Below are positions 6,000 through 13,843 of a stretch of DNA of 38,031 bases, in pieces. A model generated the notes under the pieces. The model did not search any database and had not been told where the DNA came from. It saw nothing but the letters and a program-made list of their open reading frames with translations. The translations under genes were made by a program, and so were the position numbers. The stretch's first letter is position 1, and each line of letters starts with the position of its first letter. The DNA comes from Nocardioides sp. (lineage in GTDB: Bacteria > Actinomycetota > Actinomycetes > Propionibacteriales > Nocardioidaceae): the NCBI GenBank assembly GCA_017354415.1, contig JAFMQY010000014.1, positions 1-38,031 of the forward strand. The letters are read 5' to 3'.

Positions 6000-7648
6000 C
6001 CACAATCGATCACCTCGACGCCGCCACCGTGCGGACGGTCGCCGAGTCCCACGGCGTCTGCATCCGACCGCTACTCCGCGAGCTGACCGACACGGTGACC
6101 GGGGAGACTCGGGTCGTCGCGATCCCATGCGGCTCAACCCGCGGGAGGGTCTGCGGCCCGTGCGCGGACAAGGCTCGGCGGCTGCGGATGCAGCAGTGCC
6201 GCGAGGGGTGGCACCGCGACCACGAAGACGAACCAACCGAGGTCGATGGTCGCGACCAGGAAGAAGAGGGCTCCGCGGTGGAGGCGGCGTCTCGTCGGGT
6301 GCGGTCCACACGACGCCGCCAGGACGCCCCCGACCTACCTCGGGTTCCGAGCGAGTCACGCACGATCGGCAAACAGCTGACATCTCCGAGCGGCAAGACC
6401 TACCGGCCGTCGATGTTCCTGACTCTCACGCTGCCCTCCTACGGGAAGGTGCTCGACGACGGCACCCCGACCGACCCGTCGACCTACGACTACCGGCGTG
6501 CAGCACTGGACGCGATGCACTTCTCCAAGCTGGTCGACCGTTTCTGGCAGAACTTACGACGGTGCGCCGGCTACCGCGTCCAGTACTTCTCTGCGGTCGA
6601 AGCACAGCATCGGCTCGCGCCGCACCTGCACGCCGCCGTTCGTGGCGTGATCTCGCGGTCCGTCGTACTTCAGGTGATCGCCGCTAGCTACCACCAGGTC
6701 TGGTGGCCCGACTTCGATCAGGTGGTCTACCCGGACCTACGAGTCCCCGTCTGGGACGAGCGCATGGTCGGCTACGTCTGCCCCTACTCTGGTGCGCTGT
6801 TGCCCACCTGGGAGGAGGCGCTCGACCAGCTCGACGTCGAACTCGAAGCCGATCCGGCTCGTCGACCCGCCCACGTGGTCCGGTTCGGCAAGCAGGCGGA
6901 CTACAAGTGGCTGATCGCCCACTCACCACGCACCAGCAAGGTCGTCGGCTACCTCACGAAGTACCTCACGAAGTCCGTCGCCGAGACCTACGGCGAGCAC
7001 CTCACCTCGCGTCAGCAAGCACACCTGGACCGGGTCAACGAGCAGACCCGGTGGCTGCCCTGCTCGCCCGAGTGCGCCAACTGGCTCCGCTACGGGATCC
7101 AACCCCGAGACGCCGAACCCGGCCTCGAGCCCGGCGCCTGCGGCCGAGCCGCCCACGACGCCGCCAACCTCGGCTACGGCGGCCGCCGCGTGCTGGTCTC
7201 TCGTCAGTGGACCGGCAAGACCCTCACCGAGCACCGCGCCGACCGTGCCGAGGTCGTACGCCAGGTCCTCGCCGAAGCCGGCATCGGGCGCGAGGACCTC
7301 GATCAGTTCGCCGCCGACGCGACCGACCACCAAGGCGTCGCGCGCTACGCGTGGAAGAGCGTCAACGCCAACGAGCTCACCCTCGCGCTCTGGAGAGCCG
7401 CGGTGCTGACCCTGATTCGGCAACGCACCCGCTGGCGAGAACAGTACGAGCGTGCCAAACAAGCAGGCTCCACAACGCCGCGGCCTCCCGACAACCAGCC
7501 GAAACCGGGTCTCCGGCCAGGTGGTCAAGGGTGGCCGAAGGCCATCGCGCAGCGACGAGAAGCGCCCTTGACGACCTGGCCGGAGAACCCACCATCCAAC
7601 GTCGGGAGGCGGCGGCCCCCCGCAATCGGGAAGGAGCAAGATTCATGA
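5996..7648 (+). CDS. RepSA-type rolling-circle replication initiator
   Basis: A 550-aa protein, ATG 5996 overlapping the WhiB stop. An N-terminal cysteine cluster (IPCGSTRGRVCGPC...QQC) suggests a zinc site. PHLHAA gives the HUH metal ligands His210 and His212, and GYLTKYLTKS places candidate nicking tyrosines at 319 and 323. EAQHRLAPHLH and SYHQVWWPDFDQ match what I know of the RepSA family. Known: RepSA initiates rolling-circle replication of the excised element. The last 55 codons or so are Arg/Pro-rich and coincide with a large DNA inverted repeat (7511-7585), so this tail may be constrained as DNA rather than protein. Confidence 0.9.
   Translation: MTTIDHLDAATVRTVAESHGVCIRPLLRELTDTVTGETRVVAIPCGSTRGRVCGPCADKARRLRMQQCREGWHRDHEDEPTEVDGRDQEEEGSAVEAASRRVRSTRRRQDAPDLPRVPSESRTIGKQLTSPSGKTYRPSMFLTLTLPSYGKVLDDGTPTDPSTYDYRRAALDAMHFSKLVDRFWQNLRRCAGYRVQYFSAVEAQHRLAPHLHAAVRGVISRSVVLQVIAASYHQVWWPDFDQVVYPDLRVPVWDERMVGYVCPYSGALLPTWEEALDQLDVELEADPARRPAHVVRFGKQADYKWLIAHSPRTSKVVGYLTKYLTKSVAETYGEHLTSRQQAHLDRVNEQTRWLPCSPECANWLRYGIQPRDAEPGLEPGACGRAAHDAANLGYGGRRVLVSRQWTGKTLTEHRADRAEVVRQVLAEAGIGREDLDQFAADATDHQGVARYAWKSVNANELTLALWRAAVLTLIRQRTRWREQYERAKQAGSTTPRPPDNQPKPGLRPGGQGWPKAIAQRREAPLTTWPENPPSNVGRRRPPAIGKEQDS
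7511..7585. repeat. 21-bp inverted repeat with nested hairpin inside the 3' end of rep
   Basis: The arm at 7511-7531 (beginning CTCCGGCCAGG) is the reverse complement of 7565-7585 (ending CCTGGCCGGAG) with a single mismatch out of 21. Pairing can continue outward to about 7507-7590 with one bulged base. The 33-base interval holds a second hairpin, TGGCC-gaa-GGCCA (7532-7544). The symmetry is strong enough that both strands read Pro-Leu-Thr-Thr-Trp-Pro-Glu. It lies between the conserved part of rep and the xis start. A replication origin, single-strand origin or transfer site is the best explanation; an attenuator before xis-int is an alternative. Confidence 0.85.
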
Positions 7649-7842
7649 CTGAGAAGTCCCTGGATGTCTTGGCTTTGCTGATGACGCCGGAGGAAGCGGC
7701 CCGGCGGCTGAGCGTGGGCCGCAACAAAGTGTACGAGCTGATGCGGCGCGGCGAGCTCATGTCGGTGAAGATCGGCGGCTCGCGGCGGATCACGACGGAG
7801 GCCTTGTCCGAGTTCGTCGAGCGCCTCCAGCAGGTTTCGTGA
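7645..7842 (+). CDS. xis: Excisionase (Xis), MerR-like DNA-binding protein
   Basis: A 65-aa protein with the helix-turn-helix of the excisionase family: LMTPEEAARRLSVGRNKVYE followed by LMRRGELMSVKIGGSRRIT. AAGGAG lies eight bases before the ATG, which overlaps the rep stop (ATGA). Known: such proteins bend att-region DNA and steer the neighbouring integrase toward excision. Its stop overlaps the GTG start of the integrase by four bases, so the two are translated together. Confidence 0.9.
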   Translation: MTEKSLDVLALLMTPEEAARRLSVGRNKVYELMRRGELMSVKIGGSRRITTEALSEFVERLQQVS

Positions 7843-9056
7843 GCAGGCGCGCGCCTGGCGAGGACGCGGTCTACCTCGACGGCGATCGCTGGCGGGGTGC
7901 TATGGAGCTCGGGAACGGCCCCAATGGCAAGCGGGTTCGGAAGAAGGTCAGCGGTAGGACGCGGCGGGAGGTCCTCGACAAGCTCAAGGCGCTCCGTCGC
8001 GAGCTGGACGAGGGTCTCGTGCGACCTGATGACCGACTCACGGTTGGGGCCTTCCTTGATCGATGGGTTAACACCAATCTCGACGGTCGCGTGTCAGAGA
8101 AGACCCGCGACAGCTATGCCGACACGGTGCGGCTCCACCTGAAGCCGGCGTTCGGCAACGTGGTCGTGAGGCAGTTGACGGTCGCTCAGGTCGACAGGGT
8201 CTGGAGCCTGAAGCGCAGGGACGGCTACAAGCCGAACAGCATCCGCATCATGCGGACGGTGCTGCGGCTCGCTCTCGCACAGGCCGAGCGCGAAGGGTTG
8301 GTGACCCGCAACGTGGCCGCGCTGTCGGGCGCGCCGAGGATCCGGGCTGAGGAAGGGCGCACGCTCACGGTCGACCAGGCGCGCGAGCTGCTCGGCGCAC
8401 TGGCGGGCCATCGGCTCGAACAGGTGATCACATTGGCGCTCACTTTCGGCCTTCGGCGCGGTGAGGCTCTCGGTCTGCGTTGGGACGCGCTCGATCTGGA
8501 GGCCGGGACCCTGCGGGTGACGCACAGCGTCAAGCGCGTCAAGTGTCCGGCTGGATCGGCGACGAAGACGCAGATCATCGTCGGTGACCTGAAGACCAGA
8601 CGGTCGCGGCGGACGCTCTATCTGGCACCGCAGCTTGTCGAGCTCCTGCGCAGGCATCGAGCGAGGCAGGCTGAGGAGCGGATCGCAGCCGGCGGCGCAT
8701 ACCGTGACTTCGGGCTGATCTTCCCGACCGAGATCGGGACACCGCAGGACCCGGACAACTTCTCTCACGCGTTCTCGCGGCTCACAACGAGGGCCGGCCT
8801 CGGGCACTGGCATCCCCATGAGCTGCGCCACTCGGGCGCGTCGTTGATGCTCGCCCAGGGGACGGATCTCCACGTGGTCTCGGAGATCCTCGGGCACTCG
8901 AGCATCGCGATCACCAAAGACGTCTACGGGCACCTGGTCGAGGGACACAAGCGCGCGGCGGCGGAGACGATGTCAGAGGCTCTCTTCGGGCCGGTTGCTG
9001 ACGCCCGCAGTCATCAGCTTGGCTCCCACAATGGCTCCCGCGAGGCGGGGCCGTGA
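7839..9056 (+). CDS. int: Tyrosine site-specific integrase
   Basis: A 405-aa phage-type integrase starting at GTG 7839 inside the xis stop. The N-terminal part carries a basic arm-binding region, then a SAM-like core-binding domain (LTVGAFLDRWVNTNL). The catalytic domain shows GLRRGEALGLRW (Arg206), HPHELRH (His327, Arg330), LGHSS and the nucleophile Tyr363 in DVYGHL. It ends 64 bases from the 3' end of tRNA-Arg, so that tRNA is the expected attB. It has no separate promoter visible; expression would depend on the upstream operon or on sequences in rep and xis. Confidence 0.95.
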   Translation: MSRRAPGEDAVYLDGDRWRGAMELGNGPNGKRVRKKVSGRTRREVLDKLKALRRELDEGLVRPDDRLTVGAFLDRWVNTNLDGRVSEKTRDSYADTVRLHLKPAFGNVVVRQLTVAQVDRVWSLKRRDGYKPNSIRIMRTVLRLALAQAEREGLVTRNVAALSGAPRIRAEEGRTLTVDQARELLGALAGHRLEQVITLALTFGLRRGEALGLRWDALDLEAGTLRVTHSVKRVKCPAGSATKTQIIVGDLKTRRSRRTLYLAPQLVELLRRHRARQAEERIAAGGAYRDFGLIFPTEIGTPQDPDNFSHAFSRLTTRAGLGHWHPHELRHSGASLMLAQGTDLHVVSEILGHSSIAITKDVYGHLVEGHKRAAAETMSEALFGPVADARSHQLGSHNGSREAGP

Positions 9057-9076
9057 CTCCGAAGCGATAGAGCAAG

Positions 9077-9112
9077 CGGCCCTCGATCCACGTTTCCGCA
9101 GGTCGAGGGCCG
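9077..9112. terminator. Hairpin between int and tRNA-Arg
   Basis: CGGCCCTCGA (9077-9086) pairs perfectly with TCGAGGGCCG (9103-9112) over a 16-base loop. It follows the int stop on the plus strand and lies just beyond the 3' end of the tRNA on the minus strand, so it could terminate both. There is no clear T run, which is common for actinobacterial terminators. Confidence 0.6.
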
Positions 9113-9120
9113 TATCCGTC

Positions 9121-9196
9121 TGGCGCGCCCGTAGGGATTCGAACCCCAAACCTTCTGATCCGTAGTCAGATGCTCTATCCGTTGAGCTACGGGCGC
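9121..9196 (-). tRNA. tRNA-Arg (anticodon ACG), AICE integration site
   Basis: A 76-base cloverleaf with encoded CCA. Acceptor GCGCCCG pairs with CGGGCGC, the anticodon arm TCTGA / TCAGA closes loop CTACGGA (anticodon ACG, reading Arg CGU and, as inosine, CGC/CGA), and the T loop is GTTCGAATC. The 3' end faces the integrase gene, as expected for an integrative element that re-creates the tRNA on insertion. The att core therefore probably overlaps the T arm and acceptor. Confidence 0.96.
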
Positions 9197-9558
9197 AGTG
9201 TCCCGGCCACGTGGAAGCCGTGACGAGGACTGGACGAGGATAGCCGACCCGGCGTACGCCGCCCGAATCGGTGCCGCGGGCCTGGCGACACGCCTCGACC
9301 ACCGGGAATCCTCGTGGTGTGAGTGTGCTCCGAGCGGTCCCGTCAAGAGGTGTGACCCGGCTCACGGACCCTTGATCGATCCAATATGTCAGGAGTCCTG
9401 ACACCTGTAACGTCCGCGGCACGTCGGGCGACAACGACGCCGGCCGATGCAGACAACTTCACGTTCACCCCGTCGCAAGACGGACCGGTGGCCCTCTCGG
9501 GCGGCAGGCACCCAGCCGACGTGGCGGCCACCGCGACGTACGAGAGGGACAACAGCAC
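9197..9558. promoter_or_regulatory. pckG upstream region with perfect 17-bp palindrome at 9387-9403
   Basis: These 362 bases contain no gene that I can support. They should hold the tRNA-Arg promoter (minus strand) and the pckG promoter. The clearest element is TGTCAGGAGTCCTGACA at 9387-9403, a perfect dyad with 8-bp arms around one G, 155 bases before the pckG start, beside an AT-richer patch (GATCGATCCAATATG). This is a good candidate operator for a carbon-source regulator; which one cannot be told from sequence alone. Confidence 0.55.
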
Positions 9559-11427
9559 ATGACCGCCGACACCCAGACCATGCCCACCGTCCACCGCAAG
9601 AGCGAGCCGTCCCCGACGACCCATCAGGGCATCCTCGACTTCGTCGCCGAGGTCGCCGCGCTCACGACGCCCGACCGCATCTACTGGTGCACCGGTTCTG
9701 ACGAGGAGTGGACCGAGCTCACCGACGCGCTCGTCGCGACCGGCACGTTCACCCGGCTCGACCCGGCCAAGAAGCCCAACTCGTTCCACTGCGCGTCCGA
9801 CCCCAGCGATGTCGCGCGCGTCGAGGATCGCACGTTCATCTGCTCGGTCGACGAGAAGGACGCGGGCCCGACCAACAACTGGGTGGACCCGAACGAGATG
9901 AAGGACACCATGCGCGGGCTGTACGCCGGCTGCATGAAGGGCCGCACGATGTACGTCATCCCGTTCGTGATGGGCCACCTCGAGGCGGAGAAGCCGATGT
10001 TCGGCGTCGAGCTCACCGACTCGGCGTACGTCACGGCGTCGATGCGGGTGATGTCGCGGATGGGCACCCACGTGCTGCGGCGGATCGAGGAGCTCGACGC
10101 GGCCGGCCAGGAGGTCCAGTGGGTGCCGGCGATCCACTCGGTCGGGATGCCGCTGGCCGACGGCCAGCAGGATGTCGCGTGGCCGTGCAACGAGACGAAG
10201 TACATCGTGCAGTTCCCGGAGGAGCGCGCGATCTGGTCGTACGGCTCCGGCTACGGCGGCAACGCCCTGCTCGGCAAGAAGTGCTACGCCCTGCGCATCG
10301 CCAGCGTGATGGCGCGCGACGAGGGCTGGCTGGCCGAGCACATGCTGATCCTCAAGCTCACCTCACCGCAGGGTGTCACCAAGTACGTCGCGGCCGCGTT
10401 CCCGAGCGCGTGCGGCAAGACCAACCTGGCCATGCTCGAGCCGACGATCCCGGGCTGGAAGGTCGAGTCGATCGGCGACGACATCGCCTGGATGCGGATC
10501 GGCGACGACGGCCGGCTGTGGGCGGTCAACCCCGAGTACGGGTTCTTCGGCGTGGCCCCCGGCACCAACGAGCACACCAACCCGAACGCGATGGACACGA
10601 TCAACATCGGCAACTCGGTGTTCACCAACGTCGCGCTCACCGAGGACGGCGACGTCTGGTGGGAGGGCCTGGAGAATCCGCCGGCGCACGCCACCAGCTG
10701 GCGCGGCGAGCCGTGGACCCCGCAGATCGCGGCCGAGCGCGAGGAGCTGTCCAGCCACCCCAACAGCCGCTACTGCACGCCGATCAAGCAGTGCCCGATC
10801 CTCGCCCCGGAGTACGACGACCCGCGCGGCGTACCGATCGACGCGATCCTGTTCGGCGGCCGCCGTAAGACGACGATCCCGCTGGTGACCGAGGCCCGTG
10901 ACTGGGCCCACGGCACCTTCATGGGTGCCACGCTGAGCTCCGAGACGACCGCCGCCGCGGTCGGCCAGGTGGGCGTCGTACGCCGCGACCCGATGGCGAT
11001 GCTGCCGTTCATCGGCTACAACGCCGGTGACTACTTCAACCACTGGATCACCGTCGGCAAGGACAACGACGAGGCGAAGCTGCCGCGGATCTTCTACGTG
11101 AACTGGTTCCGCCGTGACGAGGACGGCGGCTTCCTGTGGCCCGGGTTCGGCGAGAACAGCCGGGTCCTGAAATGGGTCATCGAGCGGATCGAGGGGCAGG
11201 CGGCTGCGGTCGAGACCCCGATCGGTCACGTCCCGACGCCCGAGTCGCTGGACACCGACGGCCTGGACCTGACCGAGGACCAGCTCGCCCGCGCGCTCAC
11301 CGTCGACGTCGAGGAGTGGCGTGCCGAGATCCCGCAGATCCAGGAGTGGTTCGAGAAGTTCGGCGAGCAGCTGCCCGCCGTCCTCTGGACCGAGCTCGAC
11401 GGCCTGAAGGCACGCCTCGGCGTGTGA
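9559..11427 (+). CDS. pckG: Phosphoenolpyruvate carboxykinase (GTP)
   Basis: A 622-aa cytosolic enzyme converting oxaloacetate and GTP to phosphoenolpyruvate, GDP and CO2, the entry to gluconeogenesis. GAGAGGG precedes the ATG. The GTP-type signature [12 protein letters not shown] (residue about 281 onward) contains the reactive Cys and P-loop, followed by [20 protein letters not shown] with metal-binding Asp residues and by [15 protein letters not shown]. Length fits the GTP family (about 600-620 aa). It is monocistronic: a strong hairpin follows its stop and a long leader with a palindrome precedes it. Confidence 0.97.
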   Translation: MTADTQTMPTVHRKSEPSPTTHQGILDFVAEVAALTTPDRIYWCTGSDEEWTELTDALVATGTFTRLDPAKKPNSFHCASDPSDVARVEDRTFICSVDEKDAGPTNNWVDPNEMKDTMRGLYAGCMKGRTMYVIPFVMGHLEAEKPMFGVELTDSAYVTASMRVMSRMGTHVLRRIEELDAAGQEVQWVPAIHSVGMPLADGQQDVAWPCNETKYIVQFPEERAIWSYGSGYGGNALLGKKCYALRIASVMARDEGWLAEHMLILKLTSPQGVTKYVAAAFPSACGKTNLAMLEPTIPGWKVESIGDDIAWMRIGDDGRLWAVNPEYGFFGVAPGTNEHTNPNAMDTINIGNSVFTNVALTEDGDVWWEGLENPPAHATSWRGEPWTPQIAAEREELSSHPNSRYCTPIKQCPILAPEYDDPRGVPIDAILFGGRRKTTIPLVTEARDWAHGTFMGATLSSETTAAAVGQVGVVRRDPMAMLPFIGYNAGDYFNHWITVGKDNDEAKLPRIFYVNWFRRDEDGGFLWPGFGENSRVLKWVIERIEGQAAAVETPIGHVPTPESLDTDGLDLTEDQLARALTVDVEEWRAEIPQIQEWFEKFGEQLPAVLWTELDGLKARLGV

Positions 11428-11436
11428 ACGGCGACG

Positions 11437-11471
11437 ATCACAGTCCGGACGAGGTTTGTCCGGACTGTGAT
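11437..11471. terminator. Intrinsic terminator after pckG
   Basis: ATCACAGTCCGGAC (11437-11450) and GTCCGGACTGTGAT (11458-11471) form a perfect 14-bp stem over the seven-base loop GAGGTTT, ten bases after the pckG stop. There is no T run. It separates pckG from the regulator gene downstream. Confidence 0.85.
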
Positions 11472-11528
11472 GACGGCCGGGCGCGGTGTGCAACGATGCC
11501 TGGGTGGGGTACTTCGAGGACGTGACCG

Positions 11529-12521
11529 GTGGCAGAGCTCGGTCCTGAGGAGCGTGCACTCTTCGAGACCGTCGCGACTCCTCTCTACGAGGAGACGGCG
11601 CTCAGCGGCGGGCTGAAGGAGGACGACCCCCGGATCGCCGAGGGTGGTCCGCTACGCGACGCACTCGACCTCCTGGTGTCGCTGAACCTGCTGGTCCACG
11701 ACCAGGACAACGCGATCTATCTCCCGGTCGACCCGTCGACGGTCCAGTCCCACGTGGTCGCCCCGATGAGCCAGCGCGGTGCCGAGCTGCTGGGCGAGTC
11801 GTCCGAGTGGGCCCGCGCCTTCGCCGGTCTCTCCCAGGCATGGCGCCGGTCACCGACCGCGGTGCGAGGACCGATCACCGAGTTCCACGGCCGGGCGATC
11901 CAGACGTTCATCAACGGCGCCGTCGCGGAGGCGGAGGAGGAGCTGCTCACCGCCCAGCCCCAGACGGGTCGCGAGCGTGCGAGTCTGAAGGCAGCTGCCG
12001 CACGCGACAGGAGTGCGATCGACCGCGGGGTGAAGATGCGCACGTTGTACCAGCACAGCGCCCGCCGGCACGGGCTCACCCGCGAGTACGTCTCCGAGGT
12101 CAGCGCCCACGGCGCCGAGGTGCGCACCCTCGACGAGTTCTTCAACCGGATGATCGTGATCGACCGGCGGCTGGCCGTCATCCCCGGACCTGGCGGCACG
12201 ACCGAGGCCATCGCGATCCAGGAGCCGGCGCTGGTCGCCTACCTCGTCGACGTCTTCGAGCGGGCCTGGGAACGTGCCCGGCCGTTCACCAACACCGAGC
12301 GGTCGATGATGAACGACATCGCCCGCGAGCAGCGGGCCATGACGATCCGCATGCTGATCGAGGGCCACTCCGACCCGGTCAGCGCCAAGCGGCTCGGCGT
12401 CAGCGCTCGCACCTTCGCCGGGTACGTCGCCGACCTCAAGTCGGAGTACGACGCGGAGACCCGCTTCCAGCTCGGCTACACGATGGGGCAGATGGGCGTC
12501 TCCGGGCGCGAGGACGAGTGA
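11529..12521 (+). CDS. TrmB/LuxR-like helix-turn-helix regulator
   Basis: A 330-aa cytoplasmic regulator starting at GTG 11529 (GAGGA upstream). The N-terminus (GPEERALFETVATPLYEET, then LLVSLNLLVHD) looks like a TrmB-type winged helix. The middle (FHGRAIQTFINGAVAEAEEE, MRTLYQHSARR, EFFNRMIVIDRRLAVIPGPG) resembles the PLD-like sensor region of such proteins. The C-terminus (AMTIRMLIEGHSDPVSAKRL, then GVSARTFAGYVADL) is a LuxR/GerE-like DNA-binding helix-turn-helix. It faces a secreted-peptide gene (12668-12808) across a shared terminator. I infer, without proof, that the peptide or its processed form may be its signal or its target. Confidence 0.75.
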   Translation: MAELGPEERALFETVATPLYEETALSGGLKEDDPRIAEGGPLRDALDLLVSLNLLVHDQDNAIYLPVDPSTVQSHVVAPMSQRGAELLGESSEWARAFAGLSQAWRRSPTAVRGPITEFHGRAIQTFINGAVAEAEEELLTAQPQTGRERASLKAAAARDRSAIDRGVKMRTLYQHSARRHGLTREYVSEVSAHGAEVRTLDEFFNRMIVIDRRLAVIPGPGGTTEAIAIQEPALVAYLVDVFERAWERARPFTNTERSMMNDIAREQRAMTIRMLIEGHSDPVSAKRLGVSARTFAGYVADLKSEYDAETRFQLGYTMGQMGVSGREDE

Positions 12522-12555
12522 ACCGTCGAGGTCGTCGAGGCACCCGGACATAGAA

Positions 12556-12586
12556 ACGACCCGGGAGTGTGGATCTCCCGGGTCGT
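12556..12586. terminator. Bidirectional terminator between regulator and peptide gene
   Basis: ACGACCCGGGAG (12556-12567) pairs perfectly with CTCCCGGGTCGT (12575-12586) around TGTGGAT. It follows the regulator stop and serves the convergent peptide gene from the other side. A weaker second stem, GGTCGAG (12615-12621) with CTCGACC (12646-12652), lies closer to the peptide stop. Confidence 0.85.
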
Positions 12587-12667
12587 CGTTGGGCGTCCGC
12601 TGCGGTCCGAGGGCGGTCGAGGTGGGGGGCCTCTCGCCGTGCCGGCTCGACCGAGCGGGCAACCGCG

Positions 12668-12808
12668 TCAGGGAAGACGAGGGGCCTTGGCGCACCCCGC
12701 GCACGGCCAGTTGGTGTCGATCGCGTGAGCCGGCGCACTGAGACCGAGCAGTCCGACGCCGAGGAGCGCCGAGACCAGCGCGAGACCCACCTTGCGCATC
12801 GTGTTCAT
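12668..12808 (-). CDS. 46-aa secreted peptide precursor with CxxC
   Basis: A short gene with an excellent ribosome binding site (GGGAGGA at 12819-12825, ten bases before ATG 12808). It encodes a classic Sec signal peptide: MNTMRK, a Leu/Val/Gly core, and cleavage after APAHA. The predicted mature peptide is only 17 residues, IDTNWPCAGCAKAPRLP, with two cysteines spaced CxxC next to Trp-Pro, which could form a small disulfide loop. The gene converges on a TrmB/LuxR-like regulator gene and has its own upstream region with an AT-rich dyad (12902-12921). Codon use is normal for the genome. I know no named family for certain; a signalling peptide is the favoured inference, a small antimicrobial or redox peptide the alternative. 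Confidence 0.75.
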   Translation of the reverse strand: MNTMRKVGLALVSALLGVGLLGLSAPAHAIDTNWPCAGCAKAPRLP

Positions 12809-12901
12809 GAGTTCCACATCCTCCCTGTAGGGCCTTGATCACCCACTACCCATTCTCAGGGAGGCAGAAACGGCGCGACACAGCGGCGGTGGGTCAAATA
12901 G

Positions 12902-12921
12902 TTGCAATGCAAGTTTATGCA
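12902..12921. promoter_or_regulatory. AT-rich dyad upstream of the peptide gene
   Basis: TTGCAATGCAA (12902-12912) is a palindrome with arms TTGCA/TGCAA, and TGCA recurs at 12918-12921, so TGCA appears three times in 20 bases. The patch from about 12893 to 12921 is far richer in A and T than its surroundings. It lies about 95 bases upstream of the minus-strand peptide start, where a promoter or regulator site would be expected. Confidence 0.45.
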
Positions 12922-12968
12922 GCCCGAGGACGGTGACCACCGCTGCTGGCGAAGCCACCACCTTACGC

Positions 12969-13003
12969 CACAGGCCCCGTCGCGAACAGCGACGAGGCCT
13001 GTG
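12969..13003. terminator. Terminator of tRNA-Ser(GCU)
   Basis: CACAGGCC (12969-12976) with GGCCTGTG (12996-13003), continued inward by CGTCGC with GCGACG past one mismatched pair, around GAACA. It begins six bases past the tRNA 3' end on the minus strand and separates the tRNA from the peptide promoter. Confidence 0.85.
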
Positions 13004-13008
13004 CACGC

Positions 13009-13101
13009 TGGCGGAGGCGGCGGGATTTGAACCCGCGAGAGGGGGTTACCCTCAACCCGCTTAGCAGGCGGGCGCCATAGACCGGACTAGGCGACGCCTC
13101 C
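13009..13101 (-). tRNA. tRNA-Ser (anticodon GCU)
   Basis: A 93-base class II tRNA with encoded CCA. Acceptor GGAGGCG pairs with the 3' strand ending CGCCTCC, the anticodon loop is CTGCTAA (GCU, reading AGC/AGU), a long variable arm (GGGTTGAGGGTAACCCCCTC) follows, and the T loop is GTTCAAATC. Confidence 0.96.
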
Positions 13102-13145
13102 CGTCAGCCCGCACAGGCTACAAGGACCGCTCGCCGGCGGCCCAA

Positions 13146-13697
13146 TCAGGAGCGGTGGTGCCCGGTGTCGGTCGCCGGGTCGGTCTCGGCTGCGGAATCG
13201 GTCTTCGCGCGTACGCCGATCCCCGGGTCGCCGGTCGCGCGGTGGGCGTCACGCACCCGACGGCGTACGTCGCGTGCGAAGACGTCGGGATCGCCTGCCA
13301 GCGCCGGCATCGGCAGTCGTGTCCCGCGACCGTCGGACAGCTGCAGCACGACGCAGGGCGTCCCACCCGGGCTGGCGGCCGCCACCTCGACGACGTCCGC
13401 CCAGGTGGCGGACGTGGTGCCGACCCCGCCGAGCAGTCGCACGTCGTACCCCTCCTCCGAGAGGCGTACGGCGTTCGCCCACCGCAGCAGGTACCACGCC
13501 CAGCCGGCCACCAGGACCAGGCCGACCAGGGTGACCACCCCGGCGATCACCCACCCCGCGTCCAGCACCAGGCCGAGCAGCGTGGCCAGCAGGACCAGCA
13601 CGGCCAGCGAGACCAGGCTGCGGCCGATCAGGCGCAGGCCGAGCGCCGGCGCCAGGCGGTAGCAGCTGTCGGGGGCGGAGGAGGGCACGCGCCCCAT
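13146..13697 (-). CDS. Membrane protein with two helices and a PH-like C-terminus
   Basis: A 183-aa protein. Two adjacent membrane segments (LVSLAVLVLLATLLGLVLDA and WVIAGVVTLVGLVLVAGW) are followed by a soluble part with NAVRLSEEGYDVRLLGG, TSATWADVVEVAAASPG and CVVLQLSDGRGTRLPMP, a strand pattern seen in bacterial PH-like membrane proteins. No catalytic motif. The ribosome binding site is weak. It stands alone between two tRNA genes; function unknown. Confidence 0.75.
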   Translation of the reverse strand: MGRVPSSAPDSCYRLAPALGLRLIGRSLVSLAVLVLLATLLGLVLDAGWVIAGVVTLVGLVLVAGWAWYLLRWANAVRLSEEGYDVRLLGGVGTTSATWADVVEVAAASPGGTPCVVLQLSDGRGTRLPMPALAGDPDVFARDVRRRVRDAHRATGDPGIGVRAKTDSAAETDPATDTGHHRS

Positions 13698-13843
13698 TCA
13701 ACTGAAACCGTCGCGATCCGCGCCAATCGCCACCGAACCCGGCCTTGTCCTCCGCCGCCGCGAGGTCCACAGTTGTCATCAACCCCGGAGAAGCCCGCGA
13801 GCACCCCCCGCGGCTACGTGTCGGCCAGCAGTCGGGAGGTCCC

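Larger units (their letters stand above)
1..9120. mobile_element. Integrase-side part of an AICE (pSAM2-type integrative conjugative element)
   Basis: Seen: a tyrosine integrase ends 64 bases from the 3' end of a tRNA-Arg gene, preceded by excisionase, RepSA-type initiator, WhiB-like protein and FtsK/TraB translocase, all on one strand with overlapping ends, and by a divergent regulator and Nudix gene. Known: this gene set defines actinomycete integrative and conjugative elements such as pSAM2 and SLP1, which integrate into tRNA 3' ends, replicate by rolling circle after excision, and move double-stranded DNA with one TraB-like protein. Inferred: att overlaps the tRNA 3' end near 9121-9150. 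I found no second copy of the tRNA 3' end in 1-9000, so the other boundary lies left of the window and everything from base 1 is probably element DNA. Confidence 0.85.

Noticed and set aside
8748..8755. GACCCGGA, like the 8-bp TraB recognition repeats of Streptomyces plasmids
   Set aside because: A single copy inside int, where it simply encodes Asp-Pro-Asp; no tandem array as a clt locus would need.
9343..11559. Long antisense frames opposite pckG (minus strand)
   Set aside because: They mirror the GC-rich codons of a confidently identified gene and read as Asp/Arg/His-rich text without domains.
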